A stretch of DNA of 64,000 nt from Enterococcus_K sp051713825 (GTDB taxonomy: Bacteria > Bacillota > Bacilli > Lactobacillales > Enterococcaceae): the NCBI RefSeq assembly GCF_051713825.1, contig NZ_JBIOQR010000001.1:3906001-3970000 (forward strand), written 5' to 3'. Positions 7,262 to 15,761 of the stretch are shown here, piece after piece. Numbering within the stretch: the first letter of the stretch is position 1; each line of letters begins with the position of its first letter. Under the pieces are notes generated by a model. That model searched no databases, was not told the origin of the DNA, and was given only the letters and a program-made list of their open reading frames with translations. The position numbers and the translations under genes were made by a program.

Positions 7262-7837
7262 CTATTGATCATAGTGATTTGTTTTTCTCGCATTTAGATA
7301 CCTGTAGAGTGTTGCTGAACTAACTCCAGTCATTTCTCTGATATCTTTCAAAGAATATTGTTTTGTATCATACAAACTAATTGCTTGTTTAACTTTCTTT
7401 GAATTTAATTTTGGACGTCCTCCAACACGCCCTCTGGCTCGAGCACTTTTAAGACCTTCTTTTGTTCTTTCTACAATTAGATCTCTCTCAAATTGTGAGA
7501 AGGCTTGAAAAACAGTTAACATCAATTTTCCTTGGGGGGTGGTCGTGTCAAAGTTTTCCTTATCACTAATGAGCTTCACTTTTTTCATTGAAAAGAAGTC
7601 CACCAAATCTATTAAGTCCTTTGTGCTCCTTCCTAATCGGCTCCAGCTCTCAACAACAACTGTATCCCCTTCACGAACGCTTTCCTTCAATTTATTTAAT
7701 TGTGGCCTATCTGCCTTTGTTCCAGAAATTTTTTCAGTCATAATTTTATTACACTGGTATTTTTCTAATATATCTAATTGTCTAGCCAATTCTTGTGATT
7801 GGGTACTGACTCGTGCATATCCATATGTGTAATTCAT
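7262..7837 (-). CDS. Serine recombinase (resolvase/invertase family)
   Basis: The 191-aa protein has the full resolvase layout. ARVSTQSQ carries the nucleophile Ser11, VESWSRLGRST holds the conserved arginines, FDTTTPQGKLMLTVFQAFSQFERDLI is the dimer-helix region, and a C-terminal Hin-type helix-turn-helix (about 150-185) ends ATLYRYL. The family resolves or inverts DNA at short dyad sites, often on plasmids and Tn3/Tn552-type transposons. The start is ATG 7837 behind GTGAGGTG. It marks the island as mobile in origin; no matching transposase of Tn3 type is present. Confidence 0.9.
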   Translation of the reverse strand: MNYTYGYARVSTQSQELARQLDILEKYQCNKIMTEKISGTKADRPQLNKLKESVREGDTVVVESWSRLGRSTKDLIDLVDFFSMKKVKLISDKENFDTTTPQGKLMLTVFQAFSQFERDLIVERTKEGLKSARARGRVGGRPKLNSKKVKQAISLYDTKQYSLKDIREMTGVSSATLYRYLNARKTNHYDQ

Positions 7838-8104
7838 GCTTTCACCTCACATATATTATATCACAAAGGGGAGTTTTCGATACATAGATATTGATATAAG
7901 TTTTGAGAAAGAAAAGAGATTTTTTTAAAGGATTTTCATCCTCTATCTTTTCTTTCTCATAAACAGTCGTTTTTAAGAAAAATTCATTTTCAGTTAAATT
8001 TTAAAAATGTGCCTGTCGTATGGTATTAGTTTGTAAAATGTATTTGATTTAGATATACAATATACTTCTTTTTATTTTTAAGTAGGATTTTATTTTCTTA
8101 AATC
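7838..8104. other. Non-coding spacer with hairpin
   Basis: This spacer contains a 13-bp perfect inverted repeat, GAGAAAGAAAAGA at 7905-7917 and its complement at 7946-7958, with a 28-nt loop. It lies between the resolvase promoter and the toxin promoter. It may be a terminator or part of a resolution site; I cannot tell which. Confidence 0.4.
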
Positions 8105-8113
8105 TGCTATAAT
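8105..8113 (+). promoter_or_regulatory. Extended -10 promoter of the Fst-like toxin
   Basis: TGCTATAAT is a perfect extended -10. The -35 (8085-8090, GGATTT) is poor, as is common with extended -10 promoters. The predicted transcript would begin near 8120 and open with two alternative hairpins, CTGTC...GACAG (8117-8134) and CAGTC-TTGC-GACTG (8132-8145), directly before the GGAGGTG binding site. This recalls the 5' stem-loop that restrains translation of Fst mRNA. Confidence 0.6.
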
Positions 8114-8159
8114 AAACTGTCGCCTATCTGACAGTCTTGCGACTGAAGGAGGTGTCTTT

Positions 8160-8252
8160 ATGATTGAATGGTTCATTTGCCCCCTTCTTGTTGGAGTGTT
8201 AGTCTCTTTATTTGATTATTGGTTGAATAATCGAAACAAGGTAAGTGCCTAA
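8160..8252 (+). CDS. Fst/Ldr-family type I toxin, 3' end altered by IS66
   Basis: The 30-aa peptide is MIEWFICPLLVGVLVSLFDY followed by WLNNRNKVSA. The P-x-x-VG-x-x-x-x-LF-x-x-WLN pattern is the hallmark of Fst-type membrane toxins: one span, then a charged tail. The start is ATG 8160 behind a strong GGAGGTG. The IS66 left end begins at 8241, so the last three codons and the stop come from the insertion sequence. The original tail probably continued at 10643. Antisense-RNA control is known for the family; here the insertion has separated the gene from its downstream terminator. Confidence 0.75.
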   Translation: MIEWFICPLLVGVLVSLFDYWLNNRNKVSA

Positions 8253-8323
8253 TAACTAGGTACCTATAATTAAGCAACACCTCCGAGTATACTTGGCTTA
8301 ACAAGTAAATTGGAGGTGTTTGT

Positions 8324-8506
8324 TTGACCAAGACAAACGAAATTGTACCCATTCAGATTCATACACAGCCAGACCAGAAACAAAATCAGAAAGTAGCGAG
8401 TGCGAAGCTAGCTGCACGAATAAAAAGAAAAGATGGCTCTGAAATACATCTTTATAATGGTATCAGTAGTTATATTCTTGCCGCAGTGCTTAGGGAGTTG
8501 AGATGA
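8324..8506 (+). CDS. tnpA: IS66 accessory protein TnpA
   Basis: The 60-aa protein starts at TTG 8324 behind GGAGGTG. A short form of IS66 TnpA, it begins with a Gln-rich stretch and ends with a motif (LYNGISSYILAAVLREL) typical of the family's C-terminus. It overlaps the tnpB region within 2 bp. TnpA and TnpB are needed with TnpC for IS66 transposition, though their exact roles are unclear. Confidence 0.8.
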   Translation: MTKTNEIVPIQIHTQPDQKQNQKVASAKLAARIKRKDGSEIHLYNGISSYILAAVLRELR

Positions 8507-8507
8507 C

Positions 8508-8861
8508 GTGCTTCTTGATTTCACTAAAGTAAAGAACTTGTATATCGTCACTGGGAAAACAGACCTTCGTCGTGGAATTGACGGATTGGCGAGTCTCATC
8601 CAACAAGAGTACGAGCTAGATGTTTATTCAGATGCCCTCTTCCTTTTTTGCGGTAATCGATGTGATCGTTTCAAAATTTTGTATTGGGATGGTGACGGCT
8701 TCCTCTTATGTTATAAAAGGATTCAAGATGGCCGACTCAAGTGGCCTAGAAAAAAAGAAGAGGTTCGACAACTAACTAGTCAACAAATTCGTTGGTTATT
8801 TGAAGGGTTGGACATCGATCAACCCAGGGCGATAAAGCCAGGGAAAAGAGGCCAATTCTAA
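8508..8861 (+). CDS. tnpB: IS66 Orf2-like protein TnpB
   Basis: The 117-aa product (GTG 8508) carries the classic TnpB strings GKTDLRRGIDGLA, LFLFCGNRCDRFKILYWDGDGF and WP, and ends near PGKRGQF, all at family length. It starts immediately after tnpA, suggesting translational coupling. Confidence 0.93.
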   Translation: MLLDFTKVKNLYIVTGKTDLRRGIDGLASLIQQEYELDVYSDALFLFCGNRCDRFKILYWDGDGFLLCYKRIQDGRLKWPRKKEEVRQLTSQQIRWLFEGLDIDQPRAIKPGKRGQF

Positions 8862-8862
8862 T

Positions 8863-8906
8863 AGATAAAAACCGTAATAAACATTGATTTAATGCGGTTT
8901 TTATCT
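8863..8906. terminator. Hairpin between tnpB and tnpC
   Basis: Perfect 12-bp arms AGATAAAAACCG / CGGTTTTTATCT are followed by a T-run on the plus strand. It may limit transcription into tnpC, which has its own TATAAT at 8929-8934. Confidence 0.6.
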
Positions 8907-8972
8907 GTTTTTTTGTTCTAAAAAATGGTATAATAAAGGGAAGGAAAATAGATAGAATGGTGGTGGATTTTT

Positions 8973-10571
8973 TTGGATATATCGACAGATGTAAGTTCAA
9001 CAAATAACGTTGAGATTGATGTAAATGTCTTACTTGAACTTTTAAAAAATCAGACTGAAACGATTGATTCTCTAAAGAAAACCAACCAAGCATTAACCAC
9101 CGAAATTCAACTACTGAATGAAAAACTCAACTACTTTATGAATCGCCAATTCGGGCGCTCAAAGGAAACTATTTCCTCAGATGTTAGTGGTCAATTAAAT
9201 TTATTCACAGAGGAACTCGAAGAGGCCTCTATATTTACCGTACCCAAAGAAGAAAAACCGGCCCCTGAAAAAAAGTCTAAAAGGAAGAGTGGCCAAAAAG
9301 CTGAGAAAATCGCGCACCTTCCTTTAACTGAAATACACCATGAACTTCCACAAGAAGAACGTTCTTGTGAACAGTGTGGTACTCAAATGATTGATATCGG
9401 TACAACAAAATTACGTGAAGAGGTCCGATTCCATCAAGCAATGTTGGATCGATTGGCTCACATTCAACACACTTATTGTTGTAAGGCATGTGAAAAGGCA
9501 GATGTTTCTTCCTATAAGAAGGCACCTGTTCCTAAACCAGTCGTCCCAAATAGTTTAGGCTCAAACAGTATTATTGCGGAAACAATCCGTCTAAAATTCG
9601 GTCAAAAAAGTCCAGCGAATCGCCAAGAAATTTATTGGCGAGAAACACTCGGACTCGATATCTCACGCGATAATATGACAAACTGGCATATCAAAGCTTG
9701 TCATCATGCGTTAGATCCGGTTGCCGAACGATTCAAACATTATTTGAATCAAGAAGAGATTCTTCATGCAGACGAGACGAGCTATCAAGTGATTCAGAGT
9801 AAAAAAGCAAAAACCTATTACTGGCTCTTCTCAACCGGGAAACATAGTGCACAGCCTATTGCCTATTACCATCATGCAGAGTCTAAATCTGGGACAGTAC
9901 CGAAAGAGTTTTTGTCTGACTTTAAGGGGTATCTTCATTGTGATGGCTATGCAGGGTATAATTATGTAACGGATGTGAAGCTCGTCTATTGCCTTGCGCA
10001 CGCACGTCGAAAGTTTTTTGAAGCCATTCCAAAAAATGGTAAGGCCGAACATACGCCAGCAGTTGTCGCTGTGAAAATGCTTGACATCTGGTTCGAGCTG
10101 GAACGTAAATGGAAGGAAGTCACCATTGAGGATCGTTTTGATAAGCGTCAAGCTTATCTGAAGCCATTAGTGAATAACTTTTATGAATGGTTAGATACGT
10201 TCGTTGCCGTCCCCAAATCGAAGCTAGCGAACGCCGTTGAATATGTACGGAAGATACGAAGCGGTTTTGAGCGAATCTTTGAGGATGGACGATTGGAATT
10301 AAGTAATAATTTGGCCGAGCGTCACATAAAAGAGCTGGTGATTGGGCGAAAAAATTACATGCATTCCTGTAGTTTAGAAGGCGCACGAACATCAGGCGTG
10401 ATTTTGAGTATCTATCGAACGGCAGTGGCTAATGGTCTCGACCCGATTCGGTATATAGAATTCCTATTTGATCGCGTGCCAAATATGGAGACGCTATCAG
10501 ATGAAGGGTTAGATGCCTTACTTCCTTGGAAACCAGACGTTCAAGCTTTATGTACAACCACTTACAAATAG
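8973..10571 (+). CDS. tnpC: IS66 transposase TnpC (DDE)
   Basis: The 532-aa protein starts at TTG 8973. It has an N-terminal leucine-rich coiled coil (about 15-55), a Cys4 zinc finger (CEQCG ... CKAC, about 133-170), and a DDE domain with HADETSY (first Asp), HCDGYAGY (second Asp) and NNLAERHIK (Glu), followed by the short IS66 C-terminal segment. It is full length and has no frameshift, so it is likely functional. A hairpin (10573-10612) follows the stop. Confidence 0.95.
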   Translation: MDISTDVSSTNNVEIDVNVLLELLKNQTETIDSLKKTNQALTTEIQLLNEKLNYFMNRQFGRSKETISSDVSGQLNLFTEELEEASIFTVPKEEKPAPEKKSKRKSGQKAEKIAHLPLTEIHHELPQEERSCEQCGTQMIDIGTTKLREEVRFHQAMLDRLAHIQHTYCCKACEKADVSSYKKAPVPKPVVPNSLGSNSIIAETIRLKFGQKSPANRQEIYWRETLGLDISRDNMTNWHIKACHHALDPVAERFKHYLNQEEILHADETSYQVIQSKKAKTYYWLFSTGKHSAQPIAYYHHAESKSGTVPKEFLSDFKGYLHCDGYAGYNYVTDVKLVYCLAHARRKFFEAIPKNGKAEHTPAVVAVKMLDIWFELERKWKEVTIEDRFDKRQAYLKPLVNNFYEWLDTFVAVPKSKLANAVEYVRKIRSGFERIFEDGRLELSNNLAERHIKELVIGRKNYMHSCSLEGARTSGVILSIYRTAVANGLDPIRYIEFLFDRVPNMETLSDEGLDALLPWKPDVQALCTTTYK

Positions 10572-10572
10572 A

Positions 10573-10612
10573 CCAAATAACCTAAGCTTAGTATAAGACT
10601 TGGGTTATTTGG
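10573..10612. terminator. Terminator at the end of IS66 tnpC
   Basis: Arms CCAAATAACC / GGTTATTTGG are perfect over 10 bp with a partly paired interior. It lies directly after the tnpC stop and inside the right terminal repeat. Confidence 0.65.
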
Positions 10613-10643
10613 CGTGTAGGTACTATTTTATTAGGCACTTACA

Positions 10644-10687
10644 AAAAGAGACCTCTTCTCATAAAGATTCACTGAGAGGCCTCTTTT
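10644..10687. terminator. Bidirectional terminator, probably of the split Fst locus
   Basis: AAAAGAG-a-CCTCT pairs with AGAGG-c-CTCTTTT (one mismatch) around a 19-nt loop. It begins 2 bp beyond the IS66 right end. In Fst/par loci the toxin mRNA and the convergent antisense RNA share just such a terminator. It would also serve icd on the minus strand. Confidence 0.6.
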
Positions 10688-10768
10688 AAACGGGTTCTAT
10701 TTTCGTGCTTGTTCTGCCTATTACTTGTCTTTTTGATTTCTGACTTTTTAAATTTTTACTAGAACCGA

Positions 10769-12043
10769 CTAGCCTTTCATTTTCTCAATGATACGGTCCG
10801 CAAACTCTGAACATTTCACTTGGGTAGCACCTTCCATCAAACGAGCAAAATCGTATGTCACTTCTTTTTGTTCAATTGTCTTTTCTAAAGCCGCCACAAT
10901 TTTATCTGCGGCCTCTTTCCATCCAATATGTTCGAGCATTAGCGTACCCGATAAAATAACAGAAGAAGGATTCACCTTATCCAGCCCCGCATATTTTGGT
11001 GCCGTTCCATGTGTTGCCTCAAACAAGGCATGTCCTGTTCGATAATTGATGTTTGCCCCAGGAGCAATCCCGATGCCGCCCACTTGAGCAGCCAAGGCAT
11101 CTGAAATGTAATCGCCGTTTAGATTCATCGTAGCGACGACATCAAATTCTTTTGGTCGAGTTAAGATTTGTTGTAAAAAGATGTCGGCAATCGAATCCTT
11201 TATAATGACTTTTCCCGCTTCTCCCGCCTCTTTTTGTGCTTTATCAGCTGCCGCAGCACCTTTTGTTTTTTTAATCTTATCATACTGGTTCCAAGTAAAT
11301 ACTTGATCACCATACTCTCGTTCCGCTAATTCATATCCCCAGTTTTTAAAGGCGCCTTCTGTATATTTCATAATATTGCCTTTATGGACTAGCGTAACCG
11401 TTGGACGTTTATGTTCAATCGCATAGTCAATAGCAGAGCGAATTAAACGCTCTGAGCCCTCTTTTGACACAGGTTTAACGCCTATTCCACTGGTTTCTGG
11501 AAAACGAATCTGTGTAATTTCTAGTTCGTTTTGTAGAAAAGCGATTAACTTCTTTGCTTTTTCAGAGCCTTCTGGAAACTCAATTCCAGCATAAATGTCT
11601 TCGGTATTTTCTCTAAAAATAACCATATCAACTAATTCTGGATGTTTGACAGGTGAGGGAACGCCCGAAAAATGTCTCACTGGACGAAGACATACATACA
11701 AATCCAACTCTTGGCGCAACGCCACATTTAATGAGCGCATCCCGCCACCTATAGGCGTGGTTAAAGGACCTTTGATTGCAATTAAGTATTCATTGATAGT
11801 CGCAAGTGTTTTCTTAGGCAACCATTCTCCTGTTTCTTCAAATGCTTTTTCGCCAGCCAGAACTTCTAACCAATTAATTTTTCTCTGGCCTTTATAGACA
11901 ATCGCCACCGCCTCATCGAATACACGAACCGCAGCCTGCCAAATATCTGGTCCAATCCCATCGCCAATAATATAAGGAATCGTGGGCTGATTAGGTGTTT
12001 CTAGCCCTGTTGAAGTCATTTTAATTTTATCCGTTTGTGTCAT
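10769..12043 (-). CDS. icd: NADP-dependent isocitrate dehydrogenase
   Basis: The 424-aa enzyme oxidatively decarboxylates isocitrate to 2-oxoglutarate. It shows IPYIIGDGIGPDI near the N-terminus, the substrate-loop serine in GGMRSLNVALRQELDLY, CLRPVRHFSGVPSP, the acid site FRENTEDIYAGIE, and the metal-binding NLNGDYISDALAAQVGG near the C-terminal third. Its length equals that of E. coli/Bacillus Icd. The start is ATG 12043 with GGAGGAG. It follows acn by 107 bp on the same strand, so the two probably supply 2-oxoglutarate for glutamate synthesis. Citrate synthase is not in the window. Confidence 0.96.
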   Translation of the reverse strand: MTQTDKIKMTSTGLETPNQPTIPYIIGDGIGPDIWQAAVRVFDEAVAIVYKGQRKINWLEVLAGEKAFEETGEWLPKKTLATINEYLIAIKGPLTTPIGGGMRSLNVALRQELDLYVCLRPVRHFSGVPSPVKHPELVDMVIFRENTEDIYAGIEFPEGSEKAKKLIAFLQNELEITQIRFPETSGIGVKPVSKEGSERLIRSAIDYAIEHKRPTVTLVHKGNIMKYTEGAFKNWGYELAEREYGDQVFTWNQYDKIKKTKGAAAADKAQKEAGEAGKVIIKDSIADIFLQQILTRPKEFDVVATMNLNGDYISDALAAQVGGIGIAPGANINYRTGHALFEATHGTAPKYAGLDKVNPSSVILSGTLMLEHIGWKEAADKIVAALEKTIEQKEVTYDFARLMEGATQVKCSEFADRIIEKMKG

Positions 12044-12150
12044 AATTTCACTCCTCCTCTATGCTCTGTTACGTTAAAGAAATATTTCCAACTCGCTGAT
12101 TCTAATCACCGTTAGGATCACGAATTTGGGACATAATTTCCAAGAACTTC

Positions 12151-14844
12151 TTAGTGCTGTGTCTTTTTACGAATCACCATTGGCAAAATCCCTTGGTGTT
12201 GGTAATACCGAATATCTGCTTGTGCATCAAATCGAACCTTCGCCATAAATTCTAGACACTCGCCAGTTACTTTTCTGGCACTTACCTTCACAAGCTCCCC
12301 AATTCCGACATCTGGTGTTAAATGGATGGTGAACGCCTCTGTCCCTGTCAGGCCTAATGTTTCAGCAGTCTCGCCGTCTCTATATTGAAGAGGTAAAACA
12401 CCCATCATCACTAAATTAGAACGGTGAATACGTTCAAAGCTTTCAGCAATGACTGCTTTTACGCCCAATAAGCTTGTTCCTTTTGCTGCCCAATCTCTAG
12501 AAGAACCCATGCCGTAGTCTTTGCCTGCCAAAACAATTAAGCCTCGTGCTTCTTTTTTGTATCTTTGGGCTGCCTCATAGATGGTAATAACCTCTCCAGT
12601 TGGAAAATGAGTCGTATAACTCCCTTCCGTTCCTATAGCTAGTTGATTTTTGATGCGAATGTTCCCAAATGTCCCTCTCATCATTACTTCATGATTGCCC
12701 CTGCGTGAGCCAAATGAATTAAAGTCTTTAGGCACAACTCCTTGGTCAATCAAATAGGAGCCCGCCGCCGAACGCATCGCAATCGCTCCAGCAGGTGAAA
12801 TATGGTCTGTCGTCACTGAGTCCCCAAATTTCGCAAGTGCGGTTAACTCATGCAACGTTTGGATTTCAATTGGTTTGGCCGACATCTCTTCAAAATAAGG
12901 AGGATTAGCAATATACGTTGATTCTTGATCCCAATTATATAGGGCTTCTGAAGTCGTCGGAATCTTATTCCAATCCTCATTGGCCTCAAAAACTTCCGCG
13001 TAATATTTTTTAAATAAGCTAGGTGTCACATAGGTTTCTACATAGTTCTGAATTTCTGCATGCTCCGGCCAAATATCTGACAAATACACCGGTTGCCCCT
13101 TTTGATTTGTCCCAACAGGTTCATTCAACAGATCTTTTGTCACCGTTCCAGCCAACGCATAAGCAACAACTATCGGAGGCGAAGCTAAATAATTCGCCTT
13201 GACTAACGGATGAATTCGCCCTTCAAAATTTCGATTCCCACTCAAAACGGAAGCGACCAACAGATTCGACTCTTGAATCTTTTCAGTTATTTCAGGAGAT
13301 AAAGGACCTGAATTTCCAATACACGTCGTACAACCATAACCAACAACAGCAAAGCCAAGTGCTTCAAGATAAGGCATCAGTCCTGCGTCTTCTAAGTAAC
13401 CTGTCACCACCTTTGAACCTGGTGCTAAAGAGGTTTTGACTGTCGGAGAAACGCGCAAGCCACACTCAACTGCTTTTTTTGCTAAAAGGCCGGCTGCAAG
13501 CATCACATAAGGATTCGACGTATTTGTACAGCTGGTAATCGCCGCAATCGCTAAGTCTCCTGTACCAAGCACTCTTTCACTGTTTTCTATCACCACAGTA
13601 GTTTGTTTATCCAACTCTTCTACCGGTAATCCAAAACCTTGGTTGCCTTCTGGTGCTGTAACGGATGCCACAAATTGGGCGGCCATCTCCCCCACCGGAA
13701 TCAAATCTTGCGGACGTTTTGGACCAGATAAATTCGTTGAAATAGTCGTTAAATCGACCGTTAAAATTTTTGTATAACTAGGAACCTTTGTTTCGTCATA
13801 GAAAAGGTGATTTGCCTTAGCATAGGTCTCGGTTAACTGAACCTGTTTCGTATCACGCCCGGTCAACTGCATATACGTGAGGGTCTCCTCATCGATTGGG
13901 AAAAAACCACAAGTTGCGCCATATTCAGGTGCCATATTAGCAATCGTCGCGCGATCCGCTAAACTCAGCTCTTTTAACCCTGCACCGAAAAACTCGACAA
14001 ACTTTCCGACAACTTTTTCTTCTCGTAGGAGCTGGGTCACACGAATCGCCACATCTGTTGCTGTAGCGCCCACTTGTAATGCCCCTTTGAGTTCTACACC
14101 AATCACTTCTGGAATTGGAAAATAGGAAGGTTCACCTAACATCCCTGCTTCTGCCTCGATTCCCCCAACGCCCCAGCCTAAAACGCCAATACCATTAATC
14201 ATTGTGGTATGTGAATCCGTTCCTACCAAGCTATCAGGGAAAATTTCTTTTCCTTCACCTACTGTTTTTGTCACGATTACATCTGACAAAAATTCAATAT
14301 TTACTTGATGGATAATACCTGTTGAGGGTGGGACAACACGATAGTTATCAAACGAATTTTGTGCCCACTTTAAAAACTCATATCGTTCATAATTTCGTTC
14401 AAATTCTAGTTTTGCATTGGCTGCTAAGGCTTGTGGTGTCCCTGCATAGTCAACCTGCACCGAATGATCGACGACTAAATCAACTGGAATCTCTGGATTA
14501 ATCTGATCAGGATTTCCTCCTAGTCGAACGACCGCCTCACGCATAGAAGCTAAATCAACGATGGCTGGTACACCAGTGAAATCTTGGAGAACCACTCTTG
14601 TTGGCTTAAAGGGGATTTCACCTGTCGCTGTTTGATCCGCCCAACGTGCAAGCACTTGAATCGTTTCTTCTGTAATATCTAGGCCGTCCTCTTGTCTAAT
14701 TAGCGACTCTAATAAAATCCGAATGCTATACGGCAGCTTATCGATAGCGACATCTAGAGAATCAGTGACCTTTTTCAGCTCATAATAAGTATACGCAGTT
14801 CCTTGAAAATCTAATGTTTGTTGTGCAATTTGTTTACTTTTCAT
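12151..14844 (-). CDS. acnA: Aconitate hydratase
   Basis: The 897-aa enzyme interconverts citrate and isocitrate using a 4Fe-4S cluster. Cluster ligands are visible in AITSCTNTSNP and GYGCTTCIGNSGP. DSHTTMINGIGVLGWGVGG lies in the N-terminal part, and the swivelling C-terminal domain has SRDWAAKGTSLLGVKAVIAESFERIHRSNLVMMG (about 780-815). The size and order match the AcnA/IRP1 class. The start is ATG 14844 behind AAGGAG. It sits upstream of icd. The upstream spacer carries the DnaA-box cluster, so control by DnaA or overlap with its binding is possible but untested. Confidence 0.96.
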   Translation of the reverse strand: MKSKQIAQQTLDFQGTAYTYYELKKVTDSLDVAIDKLPYSIRILLESLIRQEDGLDITEETIQVLARWADQTATGEIPFKPTRVVLQDFTGVPAIVDLASMREAVVRLGGNPDQINPEIPVDLVVDHSVQVDYAGTPQALAANAKLEFERNYERYEFLKWAQNSFDNYRVVPPSTGIIHQVNIEFLSDVIVTKTVGEGKEIFPDSLVGTDSHTTMINGIGVLGWGVGGIEAEAGMLGEPSYFPIPEVIGVELKGALQVGATATDVAIRVTQLLREEKVVGKFVEFFGAGLKELSLADRATIANMAPEYGATCGFFPIDEETLTYMQLTGRDTKQVQLTETYAKANHLFYDETKVPSYTKILTVDLTTISTNLSGPKRPQDLIPVGEMAAQFVASVTAPEGNQGFGLPVEELDKQTTVVIENSERVLGTGDLAIAAITSCTNTSNPYVMLAAGLLAKKAVECGLRVSPTVKTSLAPGSKVVTGYLEDAGLMPYLEALGFAVVGYGCTTCIGNSGPLSPEITEKIQESNLLVASVLSGNRNFEGRIHPLVKANYLASPPIVVAYALAGTVTKDLLNEPVGTNQKGQPVYLSDIWPEHAEIQNYVETYVTPSLFKKYYAEVFEANEDWNKIPTTSEALYNWDQESTYIANPPYFEEMSAKPIEIQTLHELTALAKFGDSVTTDHISPAGAIAMRSAAGSYLIDQGVVPKDFNSFGSRRGNHEVMMRGTFGNIRIKNQLAIGTEGSYTTHFPTGEVITIYEAAQRYKKEARGLIVLAGKDYGMGSSRDWAAKGTSLLGVKAVIAESFERIHRSNLVMMGVLPLQYRDGETAETLGLTGTEAFTIHLTPDVGIGELVKVSARKVTGECLEFMAKVRFDAQADIRYYQHQGILPMVIRKKTQH

Positions 14845-14947
14845 TTTCCCACTCCTTACTTAGCCTATTCATAAAACTCAGTATACCTATTTTATTCCTC
14901 ATTGTAAATTAATCTTTATCATTTCATTTTAATCTAACATCACCGTG

Positions 14948-15040
14948 TTATTCACAAGGTTGTGGATAAACTCTTTTATATTTTATAAATATACTTGTCC
15001 ACAAGTGGATAAGTTTGTCATGAATTCCTCATTATCCACA
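14948..15040. promoter_or_regulatory. Cluster of five DnaA boxes
   Basis: Within 93 bp there are TTATTCACA (14948-14956), TGTGGATAA (14961-14969, perfect), TTGTCCACA (14995-15003, one mismatch), AGTGGATAA (15004-15012, one mismatch) and TTATCCACA (15032-15040, perfect). The strands alternate. The stretch between boxes 2 and 3 is very AT-rich. It lies between acnA and thiN with no dnaA or dnaN nearby, so it is unlikely to be the replication origin. It resembles the DnaA-box clusters outside oriC known from Bacillus subtilis. Confidence 0.8.
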
Positions 15041-15071
15041 GCTGAATAACTAGACATGACAAAAGTAAAAA

Positions 15072-15116
15072 AAGTCACAGCCCTTTTCGTTTCATCTCGA
15101 AAAGGGTCTGTGACTT
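15072..15116 (-). terminator. Terminator of the priA-thiN operon
   Basis: AAGTCACAG pairs with CTGTGACTT, extended by CCTTTTCG/CGAAAAGG. On the minus strand it runs into TTTTTTTAC. It lies right after the thiN stop. Confidence 0.85.
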
Positions 15117-15118
15117 GC

Positions 15119-15760
15119 TTATTTATCTTTACTTTGGATGACGGCAAGGATTCCTTCAGAAAACGAAAAGCTAGCCGTTTCCGTCACAAATTCATTACTT
15201 GCATATGAAAAGGGTCGCAACACATCCACTTGATTAAGTAGATACTTACTTTCAAACAACGAAAGGTTTGCCACTGGAGTCAGACAACAATAGGCCAAAT
15301 ACTTCATCTCAGGCTCTTTATAAATCCGATAATCACCTGGTGTAAAATAGCGCAAACTATTTTGGCTATCTCTCAACACAAAACGATCCAGAAACGGCGC
15401 AAACCGGGGTTCTAAACCCAGCCACAAATTGGACAGTAGATGATCTAAACGCCCACCAGTTGCACCAATTAAAGTCACTTTTGCTTGAGGGAATTTTTCA
15501 AAAACATGTTGTAAAGCAAGCTGAGTATCCGTATCATCTTTTTCGGGTTGTGCTTCCAAAACTTCCCCCGCTTGTTGGATGACGGCTCGTTTTTCTTTGG
15601 GACTTAACGAATCAAAATCCCCCACCGCAAGATTTAATGGATAACCTCTTTGGAGCAAAAATAAACCACCGCGGTCCACTCCAACAAAATAGTCGAATAC
15701 AGAAGAGTTGATCTCAGGCCACGTCTCTGGTGCCGCTCCAGCAACAACTAAAATATTCAT
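15119..15760 (-). CDS. thiN: Thiamine pyrophosphokinase
   Basis: The 213-aa enzyme transfers pyrophosphate from ATP to thiamine, making TPP. It has the family strings VGVDRGG, AVGDFDSLS, EKDDTDTQLAL and LIGATGGRLDHLLSN, the Asp-rich nucleotide and metal site of the N-terminal half, and a beta-rich thiamine-binding C-terminus. ATG 15760 abuts the rpe stop (rpe ends at 15762), and its binding site AAGAGG lies inside rpe. It is last in a long wall/translation operon, as in Bacillus and enterococci. It complements the thiT uptake gene at 50840-51433. Confidence 0.92.
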   Translation of the reverse strand: MNILVVAGAAPETWPEINSSVFDYFVGVDRGGLFLLQRGYPLNLAVGDFDSLSPKEKRAVIQQAGEVLEAQPEKDDTDTQLALQHVFEKFPQAKVTLIGATGGRLDHLLSNLWLGLEPRFAPFLDRFVLRDSQNSLRYFTPGDYRIYKEPEMKYLAYCCLTPVANLSLFESKYLLNQVDVLRPFSYASNEFVTETASFSFSEGILAVIQSKDK

Positions 15761-15761
15761 T

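Larger units (their letters stand above)
8241..10642 (+). mobile_element. Complete IS66-family insertion sequence
   Basis: The ends match as inverted repeats: GTAAGTGCCTAATAA at 8241 and the complement of TTATTAGGCACTTAC ending at 10642, with further matches inward (TAGGTACCTA / TAGGTACTA). Inside are the three IS66 genes tnpA, tnpB and tnpC in order, all intact. IS66 elements normally make 8-bp target duplications. The flanks here (GAAACAAG and AAAAAGAG) are not identical, so the duplication has decayed or one boundary has shifted. Confidence 0.9.

Noticed and set aside
8233..10650. 8-bp target duplication around IS66
   Set aside because: The flanking 8-mers GAAACAAG and AAAAAGAG differ at several positions, so a duplication cannot be claimed.
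14948..15040. Possible chromosomal origin oriC
   Set aside because: No dnaA, dnaN, rpmH or gidA near, and the flanking genes are acnA and thiN. It is kept as a DnaA-box cluster instead.
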